DNA from: Acidobacteriota bacterium
GTDB taxonomy: Bacteria > Acidobacteriota > Aminicenantia > Aminicenantales > Saccharicenantaceae
Assembly: GCA_033549365.1 (NCBI GenBank)
Contig: JAWSUF010000001.1
Location: 248,001 to 312,000, forward strand
DNA length: 64,000 nt
Direction of reading: 5' to 3'
Under the pieces are notes generated by a model, which searched no databases, was not told the origin of the DNA, and worked only from the letters and a program-made list of their open reading frames with translations. The position numbers and the translations under genes are program-made. This document shows positions 25,247-34,199 of this stretch, piece after piece; position 1 is the first letter of the stretch; each line of letters starts with the position of its first letter.

Positions 25247-28200
25247 TCAGAACTTCGGTTCGATTGTGATCCGGACGACGGATTTGTCCTGCAGGCCTCC
25301 TCGGCGCTCGCGCACGAAGACGAACGCGTACTCCCCGAGGAAACCGGGCCCCGGCTGCCAGGCGAAGACGCCGGATCGGGAATCGAGCGTCGATCCGATC
25401 GGAAGCGGACGCAGCTCATCGCCGACGACGAGATAGCCGGAAAAAGATTGATCGGGCTTCATCCGGGCCGAGGCAGGCGGCCGCGCGCCGGATCCTCTTC
25501 CTAAGAATCGGCCCGACCGCTCGGCCCTCTCCATGGCCTCGATACCGAGAACGAGCTCCACTCTTTCGACTTCCTCAATCCTGATGTTCACCGTGCCGGC
25601 CGCACCGGCCTGGACCATTTCCGGAGCACGCGCCATGTCATAGCCCTTGCTCACATAGACCGGCTCCTTGTACGCCGTCGGAACGGTTGCGATTTCCGAT
25701 AGTTCCCAGCGATCTTCGAACGGCCTCGACATGGATTCATCTGCAACGCGATCTTTCGCTCCGAGATTCAATACCGTGAAGTACCGCAAGCCGATTCCGG
25801 CGGCATTCCCCGCATTATCGACAACCCCCCAGGCAATCGTATGTACGCCGTTCGCAAGGTCCGTTGTATCAAGGGAATAGAGCCCCCCGGCTCTGCTCGA
25901 GTTGGCATAGCCGGGAAACAGCGTCCCGATATCTTCCCTGTCGTGGTTGTAGATCGGGCGGCTGAAATTCGCACCGTCCACCCACACCGTAATCGTCGAC
26001 CCATCTTCCGGAATCATATTCGGCGGCGGCGTCAGTGCCCAGCCGAAATACCGGTCAGAGGCACCCGATATCACATCGCCTGGTTCCGGCGTGTCGATCG
26101 TCCCGAACGGAAGCTCCGATTTCGCATAGTCCGCCGTGATCGACTTCTCGCCCAGCTTTGTCCGGTTCCCGCTATTATCGACGGCAAAGGCGTGCAATGT
26201 GAACGGACCATCGATGCCGGCCAGCAGCATTTTCGGGTGAAGCATGTAGCCCCAGCCGGCGCGATAGTTCATCGGATAATCCGGGAAGGCAGCTTCGATG
26301 TCAGGCCGCGCTCCCTCGACGAAGATCGCATCCCCGATAGTGACGAGCCCGTCCAAGCCTATCGCCGAAAGATGGTCCGAAGCATGTGGCGAACGCTTGA
26401 CCTCGACGGATACAACCTCGACATCATCAAGCGCCCAACCCGTCACCGGCACCGCGCCGCAGACCATCGCACCATCCGCCGGCGTATCGAAATGCCCGAA
26501 CGGTGGAACCGACGCTCCCGAGGCGATCACATTCAGCGTCACATCGATCGTCTGGGGGTTGTTCGCCGCTCCGGCGGCCTCGATTTTCACTTGGCTTGCG
26601 TATGTCCCCGCTGCAAGACTCACCGCATCGACTGAAACCGCAATCCGTCCGTCCCCGATTCCCGAAGCCGGGGCAACTCGGATCCAACTTTTCGCCTCTG
26701 CCGTCCAATCGAGCGTACCTCCACCGATGTTTGTGATCAGCACCTTTTGCGCCGACGGCGGCGGACCACCGATCTCGTAGCCAAAGCTCAGGCTATTCCG
26801 ACTCAATCCGATCGCCGGGGGCAGAGCGACACCGCTCGTCGTGAACTGCAGCGTGTCGCCGCTCAGAATCGTGGAGTTATACGTGAGTTGGGCTTTGAAA
26901 TCATACGGAGTGTCGGAGTCGAGCCCGGCGATCGCCTCGGCATGGTCGCCGGCCGTGGATTTCGTCGTCCAATCGGTGTAGGTCCAGGCGGAGTCGGAAG
27001 TTTTTCTATGAGCGAAGCGGATATCTACTGAGCCATAGCTACCCGTAGTGAAACTCATGTTCAGGGTGACGGAGTTGCTCGTGATGGCGGATGCGGCTTC
27101 GGTTGTGACAGTCGGTGAGGTTGCAGCAGGGGAGTAATGAAGAATGGTGCCGCCATACCCCACGGCGAAGACATCCGTCGCCGAGCTTCCCCAGACACCG
27201 TAAAGTGTGAGGTTCGTACCGCTTGACATGGCTGTCCAGCCTGTCCCGTCAAAGTGAAGAATCGTGCCTCCATCGCCCAAGGCAAAAACATCCGTCGCCG
27301 AGTTCCCCCAGACGCCATAGAGATGCCAATTTGTGCCGCTGCTCATGGCCGACCAGCCCGTCCCGTCATAGTGAAAAATAATCCCTAAGAAGCCCACAAC
27401 GAAGACATCCGTCGCCGAGCTCCCCCAGACACCGTAAAGCGTGAGTGTCGTACCGCTTGACATATTCGACCATTTCGTCCCGTCATAGTGAAGAATGGCG
27501 CCGGCATCTCCTACGGCAAAGACATTCTTCGACGAGCTCCCCCAAACACCCTCGAGTTTCTGCGTCGTGCCGCTGCTCATGGCCGACCAGCCCGTCCCGT
27601 CATAGTGAAGAATGGTGCCTCCATCGCCAACGGCAAAAACATCCGTCGAAGAGCTCCCCCAAACACCCCGGAGCCTTTGCCAAGTCCCGCTGGTCATAGC
27701 CGACCATTCCGTCCCGTTATAGTGAAAAATCGAGCCGGAAAATCCGAGGCCGAAGATATCCGTCGCCGAACTACCCCAGACACTAAGGAGACTCCGAGGC
27801 GGACTTATTGAAATGACCGACCATCCTGTCCCGTCATAGTGAAGAATAGGGTCGCCCCCCACGGCGAAGACATCCGTCGCCGAACTCCCCCAGACACCAT
27901 AGAGTGTTTGCATCGTGCCGCTTGACATATTCGACCAGTCCGTCCCGTCATAGTGAAGGGTTGTGCCGGAACCTCCCACGGCAAAAACATCCGTCGCCGA
28001 GCTCCCCCAGACATTAAGGAGACTCCGAGGCGGATTTTTCGATATGGCCCGCCAGCCCGTCCCGTCATAGTGAAGAATAGGGCCGCCCCCCACGGCGAAG
28101 ACATCCGTCGCCGAACTCCCCCAGACACCGTGAAGTGTTTGAGCCATACCGCTTGGCATATTCGACCAGTCCGTCCCGTCATAGTGAAGAATGGTGCCGC

Positions 28201-28840
28201 CCCCCACGGCGAAGACATCCGTCGCCGAACTCCCCCAGACGCCGTAGAGCCACTGCGTCTTGCCGCTTGACATGGCCGTCCAGTCTGTCCCGTCATAGTG
28301 AAGAATGGTGCCGCCATCGCCCACGGCAAAAACATCCGTCGCCGAATTCCCCCAGATACCCCAGAGTGACTGCGTCGTGCCGCTTAACATGGCCGACCAT
28401 TCCGTCCCGTCATAATGCAGAATGGTGCCGTCATATCCCACGGCAAAGATATCCGTCGCCGAACTCCCCCAAACACCCCTGAGCCATTGCGAAGTCCCAC
28501 TGGTCATGGCCGACCAGCTTATGCCGTCATAATGAAGGATGGTGCCGGAACCTCCCACGGCAAAAACATCCGTCGCCGAGCTCCCCCAGACGCCATAGAG
28601 ACCCCAGGTTGTACCGCTTGACATAGCCGTCCAGCTGTTGCCGTCATAATTGAGGATGGTGCCGGACTCTCCCACGGTAAAAACATCCGTCGCCGAACTT
28701 CCCCAGACACCCCAGAGGTGATTACCCTGAGGACGGGGGTTCATCCACGTCCAACCGGAATCTCCGGAAAAAACCCATGACGGCAACACGGCGATAACCA
28801 GTCCTAGTATCAGGACCAGCCTGCCGAGTCTTCCGGGCAT
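25247..28840 (-). CDS. Giant exported repeat protein: 14 propeller-type repeats plus FN3, BACON and Ig-like domains
   Basis: The 1197-residue product has a signal peptide (1-25), then 14 repeats of about 39 residues (about 42-565) built on GVWGSSATDVFAVG, GTILHYDG and a W-S-x-M-SSGT turn. Fourteen units would suit two seven-bladed beta-propellers. Next come a fibronectin III-like domain (about 575-665), a BACON-like domain (about 668-765, IGLSRNSLSFGYE), two repeated FGxxDTP modules (about 770-1030) and a final Ig-like domain. The ATG at 28838-28840 is preceded by AGGAGG at 5 bp. Probably a surface-binding or adhesion protein; no catalytic motif is seen. Confidence 0.85.
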   Translation of the reverse strand: MPGRLGRLVLILGLVIAVLPSWVFSGDSGWTWMNPRPQGNHLWGVWGSSATDVFTVGESGTILNYDGNSWTAMSSGTTWGLYGVWGSSATDVFAVGGSGTILHYDGISWSAMTSGTSQWLRGVWGSSATDIFAVGYDGTILHYDGTEWSAMLSGTTQSLWGIWGNSATDVFAVGDGGTILHYDGTDWTAMSSGKTQWLYGVWGSSATDVFAVGGGTILHYDGTDWSNMPSGMAQTLHGVWGSSATDVFAVGGGPILHYDGTGWRAISKNPPRSLLNVWGSSATDVFAVGGSGTTLHYDGTDWSNMSSGTMQTLYGVWGSSATDVFAVGGDPILHYDGTGWSVISISPPRSLLSVWGSSATDIFGLGFSGSIFHYNGTEWSAMTSGTWQRLRGVWGSSSTDVFAVGDGGTILHYDGTGWSAMSSGTTQKLEGVWGSSSKNVFAVGDAGAILHYDGTKWSNMSSGTTLTLYGVWGSSATDVFVVGFLGIIFHYDGTGWSAMSSGTNWHLYGVWGNSATDVFALGDGGTILHFDGTGWTAMSSGTNLTLYGVWGSSATDVFAVGYGGTILHYSPAATSPTVTTEAASAITSNSVTLNMSFTTGSYGSVDIRFAHRKTSDSAWTYTDWTTKSTAGDHAEAIAGLDSDTPYDFKAQLTYNSTILSGDTLQFTTSGVALPPAIGLSRNSLSFGYEIGGPPPSAQKVLITNIGGGTLDWTAEAKSWIRVAPASGIGDGRIAVSVDAVSLAAGTYASQVKIEAAGAANNPQTIDVTLNVIASGASVPPFGHFDTPADGAMVCGAVPVTGWALDDVEVVSVEVKRSPHASDHLSAIGLDGLVTIGDAIFVEGARPDIEAAFPDYPMNYRAGWGYMLHPKMLLAGIDGPFTLHAFAVDNSGNRTKLGEKSITADYAKSELPFGTIDTPEPGDVISGASDRYFGWALTPPPNMIPEDGSTITVWVDGANFSRPIYNHDREDIGTLFPGYANSSRAGGLYSLDTTDLANGVHTIAWGVVDNAGNAAGIGLRYFTVLNLGAKDRVADESMSRPFEDRWELSEIATVPTAYKEPVYVSKGYDMARAPEMVQAGAAGTVNIRIEEVERVELVLGIEAMERAERSGRFLGRGSGARPPASARMKPDQSFSGYLVVGDELRPLPIGSTLDSRSGVFAWQPGPGFLGEYAFVFVRERRGGLQDKSVVRITIEPKF
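27138..28717 (-). repeat. Intragenic tandem repeats of about 117 bp
   Basis: Fourteen units encode the propeller repeats. Stretches such as CATCCGTCGCCGA recur at 115-121 bp spacing with nearly the same bases, including third positions, which indicates recent duplication or gene conversion inside the gene. Confidence 0.85.
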
Positions 28841-28916
28841 GATCACCTCCTGTTTTGCCTGTTAATGAATTTAGGCTCCGGATCCGTATTTGTCAATCTA
28901 TGCCCAAACATTCTCC

Positions 28917-29019
28917 GCTTTGGCTGCTGGATAATATTGATAATATTATATTTACTTAATCACTAATTTTTCGATTTATCAGATCTTATTTAATATCAGC
29001 GATATCCAGCAGCCAGAGC
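28917..29019. repeat. Palindromic intergenic element, copy 4 (103 bp)
   Basis: GCTTTGGCTGCTGGAT (28917-28932) and ATCCAGCAGCCAGAGC (29004-29019). It is 9 bp shorter than the others and has the most AT-rich core. It lies directly next to a half copy. Confidence 0.82.
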
Positions 29020-29029
29020 AGCCAAAAAA

Positions 29030-29073
29030 TACTTATTTTTCTTATTATCAATAACTTCCAGCAGCCAGAGCAG
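29030..29073. repeat. Half copy of the palindromic element, overlapping a gene end
   Basis: TTATTATCAATAA followed by TTCCAGCAGCCAGAGCAG (29056-29073) matches the right half of copy 1. It forms the last codons and stop of the aldo/keto reductase gene. Confidence 0.75.
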
Positions 29074-30058
29074 GGAGCCAGCCGGAGGTGTTGTGGAAGT
29101 CGGCGACGGCGGATCCGGGCGGGACAACGGCGTCGCAGGCGGCGCGGAGCTCGTCGGAAAGCGTCATGTCGGCCGCCGCCAGGAAATCCTCAAGTTGCTC
29201 CATGGTTCGCGGTCCGACAATGGGCGCCGTAATGCCCGGCCGGTCCTTGACCCAGGCTACAGCCATGCGCACGGGTGACAGGCCGTTTTCGGCGGCCAAA
29301 CGTGCAAACCGGTTTCCGGCGGCCACGGCCCGGAGTGTCACCCGCTCCGCATAAATCCCGCCTCGCAAAGACGCCCGCGAATCGGTCGGAAATCCCCCGT
29401 TGTCAGCATATCGCCCGGCCAGCATGCCCATGGCCAACGGCGACCAGGGCAGAAGACCCACCCCATGCGTTCGGCACATCGGCACCAGCTCATTTTCGAT
29501 CCGCCGGTCAAGGAGATTGTAAGGCGGCTGCTCAGAGACGAACCGCGCATATCCCCTGAGTTCGCTCCACATCAGGCCTTCCATGACCCGCCAGGCCGGA
29601 AACGTCGAACTCCCGACAAAGCGGACCTTGCCGTCCCGCACGAGATCCGTGAGCGCCCCCAATGTCTCCTCGAGAGGGACATTGAAATCCGGCCGATGGA
29701 GCTGGTAAAGGTCGATGCGGTCCGTCCCCAGGCGGCGAAGAGAATCCTCGCAGGCCTTCAGGATGTGACGGCGCGATCCGCCGCGATCGTCCGGCCCCGG
29801 ACCCGTCGGGTAGAACACCTTGGTCGCGACGAGAACCCGATCGCGCTTCTCTCCCCCGGCCAAGGCCCTTCCCAGGATGCGCTCGCACTCGCCGCGCGCA
29901 TAGCTGTTGCTCGTGTCGATGAGATTGACACCGGCCTCGATCGCCCGGTCGACGATTCGGACGGACTCATCCTCCGGCGTCGGATTGGCGAAATTATCCG
30001 TGCCCAGGACTAGGGGAAAAACTTTCAGGCCCGATCGGCCCAGCGGTCTCATATCCAT
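29048..30058 (-). CDS. Aldo/keto reductase
   Basis: A 336-residue AKR barrel. The catalytic tetrad is readable: D in [10 protein letters not shown] following in SNSYARGE, K in VATKVF and H in LYQLHRPD. The NADP-binding [12 protein letters not shown] block is near the end. Such enzymes reduce sugar or carbonyl compounds. The start ATG at 30056-30058 is preferred over a GTG at 30079 because AAGGATGAGG lies just upstream. The last residues (ALAAGSY) and the stop are encoded by the half copy of the palindromic repeat, so the natural C-terminus seems to have been replaced. Confidence 0.88.
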   Translation of the reverse strand: MDMRPLGRSGLKVFPLVLGTDNFANPTPEDESVRIVDRAIEAGVNLIDTSNSYARGECERILGRALAGGEKRDRVLVATKVFYPTGPGPDDRGGSRRHILKACEDSLRRLGTDRIDLYQLHRPDFNVPLEETLGALTDLVRDGKVRFVGSSTFPAWRVMEGLMWSELRGYARFVSEQPPYNLLDRRIENELVPMCRTHGVGLLPWSPLAMGMLAGRYADNGGFPTDSRASLRGGIYAERVTLRAVAAGNRFARLAAENGLSPVRMAVAWVKDRPGITAPIVGPRTMEQLEDFLAAADMTLSDELRAACDAVVPPGSAVADFHNTSGWLPALAAGSY

Positions 30059-30199
30059 GGCCTCATCCTTCGACTCCACGCGTTGAGAAGCGATCGACGG
30101 TCGGCCCGGGAAGCTCGTTCCATCACTTCGCTCGCAAACAAGTCTCCGCGCGACATCCGCTTCTCCCGGCCTGCACCGTCTCAGTTCGATTCCCCGGTC

Positions 30200-30946
30200 T
30201 CAGCGGGCCGTGAATCCGGCGTCGACCGTGACCATCGCCCCGGTCATATAGCTCGCGTCATCCGAGGCCAGGAACAGCACAACCTTCGCGATCTCGACCG
30301 GCCGGGCCAGCCGGCCCATGGGCACGGTGTCGGCGATTTTCTTCATGTCATCTGCCGACGGCGGCCGCTGCCTCTCGGAACGAAGCATGGGCGTGTCGAC
30401 CTCGCCCGGGCAGACGGCATTGATCCGGATGCCGTCCTTGACATGGTCGAGCGCCATGGCCCGGGTCAACTGGTGGACGCCGCCCTTGGTCGCGCAGTAA
30501 GCCGCGACGCCGGCCGCGCCGACATCGCCCCAGATCGACCCGAAATTGACGATGGCGCCTCGCCCCTGCGCCTTCATTCGTTTCACAGCCTCGCGGCACA
30601 TGAAAAACACGCCATCGAGGTTCGTGCTCATGATGCGCCGCCACTGCGTGTCCTTCGTCGTCTCTCCCGGCGCCCGGACGATGATCCCTGCGGCGTTGAC
30701 CAGAATGTCGAGGCGCCCGTGGCGCTCGACGGCGGCCGCAACCGCAGCTCGGCAGAATTCCGAATTGCCGACATCGCCGACAACCGCCGGGGAGGCGCCG
30801 ATTTCCGAGGCAACCCTCTCCGCGCCCTCGGCATCGATATCCACGACAACGACATGCGCTCCCGCCTCGGCAAATTCGCGCGCCGTCGCCTCGCCCATTC
30901 CCGAGGCCGCCCCGGTAATGATCGCCGTCCGTCCTTTGAAGTCCAC
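30200..30946 (-). CDS. SDR oxidoreductase (FabG-like)
   Basis: A 248-residue classical SDR with TGAASGMG (11-18), NAAG near 87, catalytic Ser in NFGSIWG, Y-x3-K in AAYCATKG, and a C-terminal SYMTGAMVTVDAGFT end. This form covers 3-oxoacyl-ACP reductase-like and sugar or alcohol dehydrogenases; the substrate cannot be decided. It lies between the AKR and the TMEM43-like gene on the same strand with gaps of about 140 and 15 bp. Confidence 0.86.
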   Translation of the reverse strand: MDFKGRTAIITGAASGMGEATAREFAEAGAHVVVVDIDAEGAERVASEIGASPAVVGDVGNSEFCRAAVAAAVERHGRLDILVNAAGIIVRAPGETTKDTQWRRIMSTNLDGVFFMCREAVKRMKAQGRGAIVNFGSIWGDVGAAGVAAYCATKGGVHQLTRAMALDHVKDGIRINAVCPGEVDTPMLRSERQRPPSADDMKKIADTVPMGRLARPVEIAKVVLFLASDDASYMTGAMVTVDAGFTAR

Positions 30947-30961
30947 GATAATATGTGACTC

Positions 30962-32146
30962 CTAACCCGCTGCAGGTGCGGCCGGAGCGGCCGGCGTTGC
31001 GGCAGCGGCCTTTTTGGCCTTCAGCTTCTTTATCAGGAAATAAATCCCCCCGCCCGCAATCACCAGAAGGGTCACACCCAAAACAGGACGATAGAACAGC
31101 CAGGCGATCGAGATCGTGATCAGCGTCAGAACAAACGCCAGAACACCGGCCACAAAGCCCGTCCCGACCCGCATGATGCTTCCCAGGAACGGCAGGACAT
31201 CGGCCAGAACACCTAGAGGTTCGAAGACCATTTTCAATCCGATGAGCATCATGAGGAAACCGACCAGCCGGAGAATCCAGGTCAGCAGACGGTTTGCGGA
31301 TTGGGCGGCTTGAAACATACTTTCAGCGCCATGAAAACCCGGCTTCACAAGCAGAATGCTTCCGCCCGCCTTGGCATAATACGCCGCGAACGTATTGGAG
31401 GTCTGCTTGGCCACAAGACTGAAGAGACCGGGCAAGACCGCGTCGAATTCAACCTTCATATCCCCGATCCGGGGCTCGGCGGGGTCATATCCGACATAAA
31501 TGAGATCGCCCGTGACATGGCTCATATAAGATTCGGACCTCGCATCGGCCGGCACACGGTATCGGTCGCGATAGGACAGACCGCTCACAATGTCGGGCGG
31601 CACGACAAACGCGCCCAGGGTCACATGGGAGGCCTGAAACTCCATTCCCGGAATATGCATGGCCTGGGGATTTTCGTGTCCGGCCGGTTCCTGAAATTTC
31701 GTGTGGTCCATCAACCGGTCCGACCAGCCCATGGCATAAGAGTAGGTCGTGACGGTCTCCGTCCCGCCGCCGACTTTCTTTTTGGTTTCGCTCTGAGACG
31801 ATTCGATCCACTGATACATTTGAACCTTGCGCCGCAGTTTCAGGGCATTCACCGAAACGCCCGGGAACTCAGGGTCGCTCAGGATTTCGTCCGTCACCAT
31901 CTGTCCGGAAACATGAATGAGTTTCTGGTCGTTGGCCGGATCGACCATGTCCGGCCCGACGGGCAGCACGACGCCCGCGCCTTCTTTCAGCGTTTTATAG
32001 CGTTTGACGGAGCGTCCCTCGTTCCAGAACAGAACCGGGAAGGCGATCAGGAATATGATAAATCCGGCTCCGATCCCCTTGATGGAGCCGCCGAGGCGGT
32101 TGCCCCAGGACTGTTTCGTGACTCTCGTGACCTTGTCGGCTGTCAT
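30962..32146 (-). CDS. TMEM43-family membrane protein
   Basis: A 394-residue protein with one helix at about 22-42, a large soluble part (about 45-275), then a group of three or four helices (about 285-375) and an Ala/Pro/Lys-rich tail. FWNEGRSVKRYKTLKEGA after the first helix is the signature of the TMEM43 (LUMA) family, known in animals and many bacteria. The bacterial function is unknown; membrane-organising or chaperone roles have been suggested for the eukaryotic protein. It follows the symporter gene by 91 bp. Confidence 0.8.
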   Translation of the reverse strand: MTADKVTRVTKQSWGNRLGGSIKGIGAGFIIFLIAFPVLFWNEGRSVKRYKTLKEGAGVVLPVGPDMVDPANDQKLIHVSGQMVTDEILSDPEFPGVSVNALKLRRKVQMYQWIESSQSETKKKVGGGTETVTTYSYAMGWSDRLMDHTKFQEPAGHENPQAMHIPGMEFQASHVTLGAFVVPPDIVSGLSYRDRYRVPADARSESYMSHVTGDLIYVGYDPAEPRIGDMKVEFDAVLPGLFSLVAKQTSNTFAAYYAKAGGSILLVKPGFHGAESMFQAAQSANRLLTWILRLVGFLMMLIGLKMVFEPLGVLADVLPFLGSIMRVGTGFVAGVLAFVLTLITISIAWLFYRPVLGVTLLVIAGGGIYFLIKKLKAKKAAAATPAAPAAPAAG

Positions 32147-32237
32147 GCTTTTCCTCCTTCGTCTATTGTCTATCGGCCGGCCCGCGCCGGACCCGGACGT
32201 CGATGGGACCGATTATATGCATATCCGATCCGACGGG

Positions 32238-34199
32238 TCAACGATCGGCAACACCGCCTTCTTTTTTGACGAATTCCTCGTGGCGGACACGGCCGTCGTC
32301 TTCATGATCCACAATCCGGGTCTTCAGCTCGGACAACATCTCCCGGAGGTTTCGGATCCCCCCGATCGTGAACCAGACGACGATAACCGCGGCCAGACCG
32401 ATGTTGACGGCGAGGTAGACCGACCAGAATTTCATCCAGTCGGCATCCGAGACATGGCGGGTCAGGTTGAGGACGGTTCCGATGACAAAGACGGCGAACC
32501 AGAGAAACGTGTTGAGATAAGAGGCAATGTAGATGATCCTGTCACCGCGAGTGAACTCTTTTCCCATGTAGAGCATCCTCAGCCCGCGAATCGGAGCGGT
32601 TTCGACGACCTTGTGGTCACCCTTCACTGCGTAATCGCCCCGCCTCAGGACCTTGTTCATGTCGAACTCCCGACGCCGGCCGAGCAGCGACACCGCCGCA
32701 TAAACCGCGATGGACAAGGCCATGGCGATGAACCAGATGACCTGGCCGTCGATCGGGAAATCCTCCCAAATCTGGTGAACGGCGATCCCCCCGACGGCAA
32801 TGAGCGATCCCGAGATCATGGCCGACCAAGCCGCGGCCGGCGTGCCCCGTTTCCAGTACAAACCGCCGATGATGACCGCACCGGATCCTCCGGCATAGAT
32901 GGCCCCCGTCACCGCAAAAAAAAGCAGAATGTACTGGGTCTGGCGAAAGAGCATGGCGAAAAAGAAAACGAACACGGCCACTCCCGCGATGGCCAAGCGC
33001 AGGGCCATGATGTGGCGCGTCGGCGAAAAGCCCTTTTTCCTCAAGGGGATGAGCACGTCCTGGACAAAGATGCTCCCCCAGGAATGCATGTAGGTGTTGA
33101 GGGTGCTGATCGAAGCCAGCAGCATGACCGCGGTGAAAGCCCCCATGAGTCCCCGCGGCAGGAGGTGGGTCAGAACGAGAGGAACCGTCAACTGGCTCTC
33201 CAGAATTCTGTCGCCAACCCCGCTGAGCGTGTCCCGGACGGCCGTCGCCTGACCGATGAAATCGGGATGATGCATGACCGTGTAGGCGCAGACGGGGATG
33301 AAGAGCAAAACGACGATCTGGGGGATGTTCCGCCAGCCGGCCAGAACACCGGCCATTTTGGCCTCGTGGGCGCTCTTGGCCGAGCTGTTGAAGCCCTGCG
33401 TCCCCTGCCACGACAGAACGCTGTAAACGACACCGAAGACCCCGATCAAATAAAACCAGAGATTAAAATGACGGGCCTGGCTCGTTTGGAAAGGATTGAT
33501 CAGCGAGGCATCGGGCGGCGCTTGTTGCAGCCCGGCCAGAATCTGGTCCATGGTAAACATCCGGACAAAAACGACAATCACGATGAGAAAGACAAAGTTG
33601 ACAAACAGTCCCTGCAGGAAGTCGTTGACGATGACGGCGACCTGCCCCCCGGCATAGACCAGAAACAGCGCGATGGAGAGCAGGATAAACATGATCAGGG
33701 CAAAGGTCGAGACTTCGAGTCCGAGAAGGGAGATGGTCCTGGGCAATCCGCAGAAATAGATGAAAAAGTGAGCCTCGACCGCGGGGAAGATACCGAAATT
33801 GACGATCCCGGACAGAAACGCAAGACCGCCCGCAAAGACGCGGAACCGTTTGCCGTATCGCATCTCGAAGAATTGGGCCATGGTCATGGCCCGCGTTTCC
33901 CGAAACCGGTAGACGACCCATCCGGAAAGCGCAATGGCCAGAAGCACGACGCCCATGGTGAAACCCCACCAGGTCATGGGGAAGCCGGCCATATAGTTCA
34001 TTTCGAAATTGGCGATGATGGTGATCGCGCCCAGGGCCGCGACACCCTGCGAGACACTGATGACGTAGCGTCCGGCCGTCCGGCCGGCCGACAGAAAGTC
34101 GGCCACACTTCGCATGTAGCGGCGGCTGAATATCGCCCCGGCGATGACGAATACGGCCGCCGCCGCGACGATCGCCCAATCCAGAACCCCTAGATTCAC
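32238..34199 (-). CDS. Sodium/solute symporter (SSS family)
   Basis: A 653-residue transporter with about 14 membrane helices, beginning NLGVLDWAIVAAAAVFVIAGAIF and with the SSS pattern FLSAGRTAGRYVISVSQGVAALGAITI. SSS proteins import sugars, amino acids or organic acids with Na+. The GTG at 34197-34199 overlaps the URO-D-like stop by 4 bp (GTGA); a longer frame upstream is only the antisense-phase overlap with that gene. It closes the six-gene operon, so the substrate may be a mannoside, sugar or aromatic acid handled by its neighbours. Confidence 0.88.
   Translation of the reverse strand: MNLGVLDWAIVAAAAVFVIAGAIFSRRYMRSVADFLSAGRTAGRYVISVSQGVAALGAITIIANFEMNYMAGFPMTWWGFTMGVVLLAIALSGWVVYRFRETRAMTMAQFFEMRYGKRFRVFAGGLAFLSGIVNFGIFPAVEAHFFIYFCGLPRTISLLGLEVSTFALIMFILLSIALFLVYAGGQVAVIVNDFLQGLFVNFVFLIVIVVFVRMFTMDQILAGLQQAPPDASLINPFQTSQARHFNLWFYLIGVFGVVYSVLSWQGTQGFNSSAKSAHEAKMAGVLAGWRNIPQIVVLLFIPVCAYTVMHHPDFIGQATAVRDTLSGVGDRILESQLTVPLVLTHLLPRGLMGAFTAVMLLASISTLNTYMHSWGSIFVQDVLIPLRKKGFSPTRHIMALRLAIAGVAVFVFFFAMLFRQTQYILLFFAVTGAIYAGGSGAVIIGGLYWKRGTPAAAWSAMISGSLIAVGGIAVHQIWEDFPIDGQVIWFIAMALSIAVYAAVSLLGRRREFDMNKVLRRGDYAVKGDHKVVETAPIRGLRMLYMGKEFTRGDRIIYIASYLNTFLWFAVFVIGTVLNLTRHVSDADWMKFWSVYLAVNIGLAAVIVVWFTIGGIRNLREMLSELKTRIVDHEDDGRVRHEEFVKKEGGVADR

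Noticed and set aside
13142-29073. The palindromic elements as integron attC sites
   Set aside because: Their ends do not carry the RYYYAAC/GTTRRRY core, the genes between them are ordinary and in both directions, and no integrase is present.
13142-29073. The palindromic elements as a CRISPR array
   Set aside because: Copies are kilobases apart and have no regular spacers or cas genes.
32004-34193. A 729-codon open frame on the plus strand opposite the symporter
   Set aside because: Its product is strongly charged, lacks any domain and mirrors the codon bias of the opposite transporter gene.
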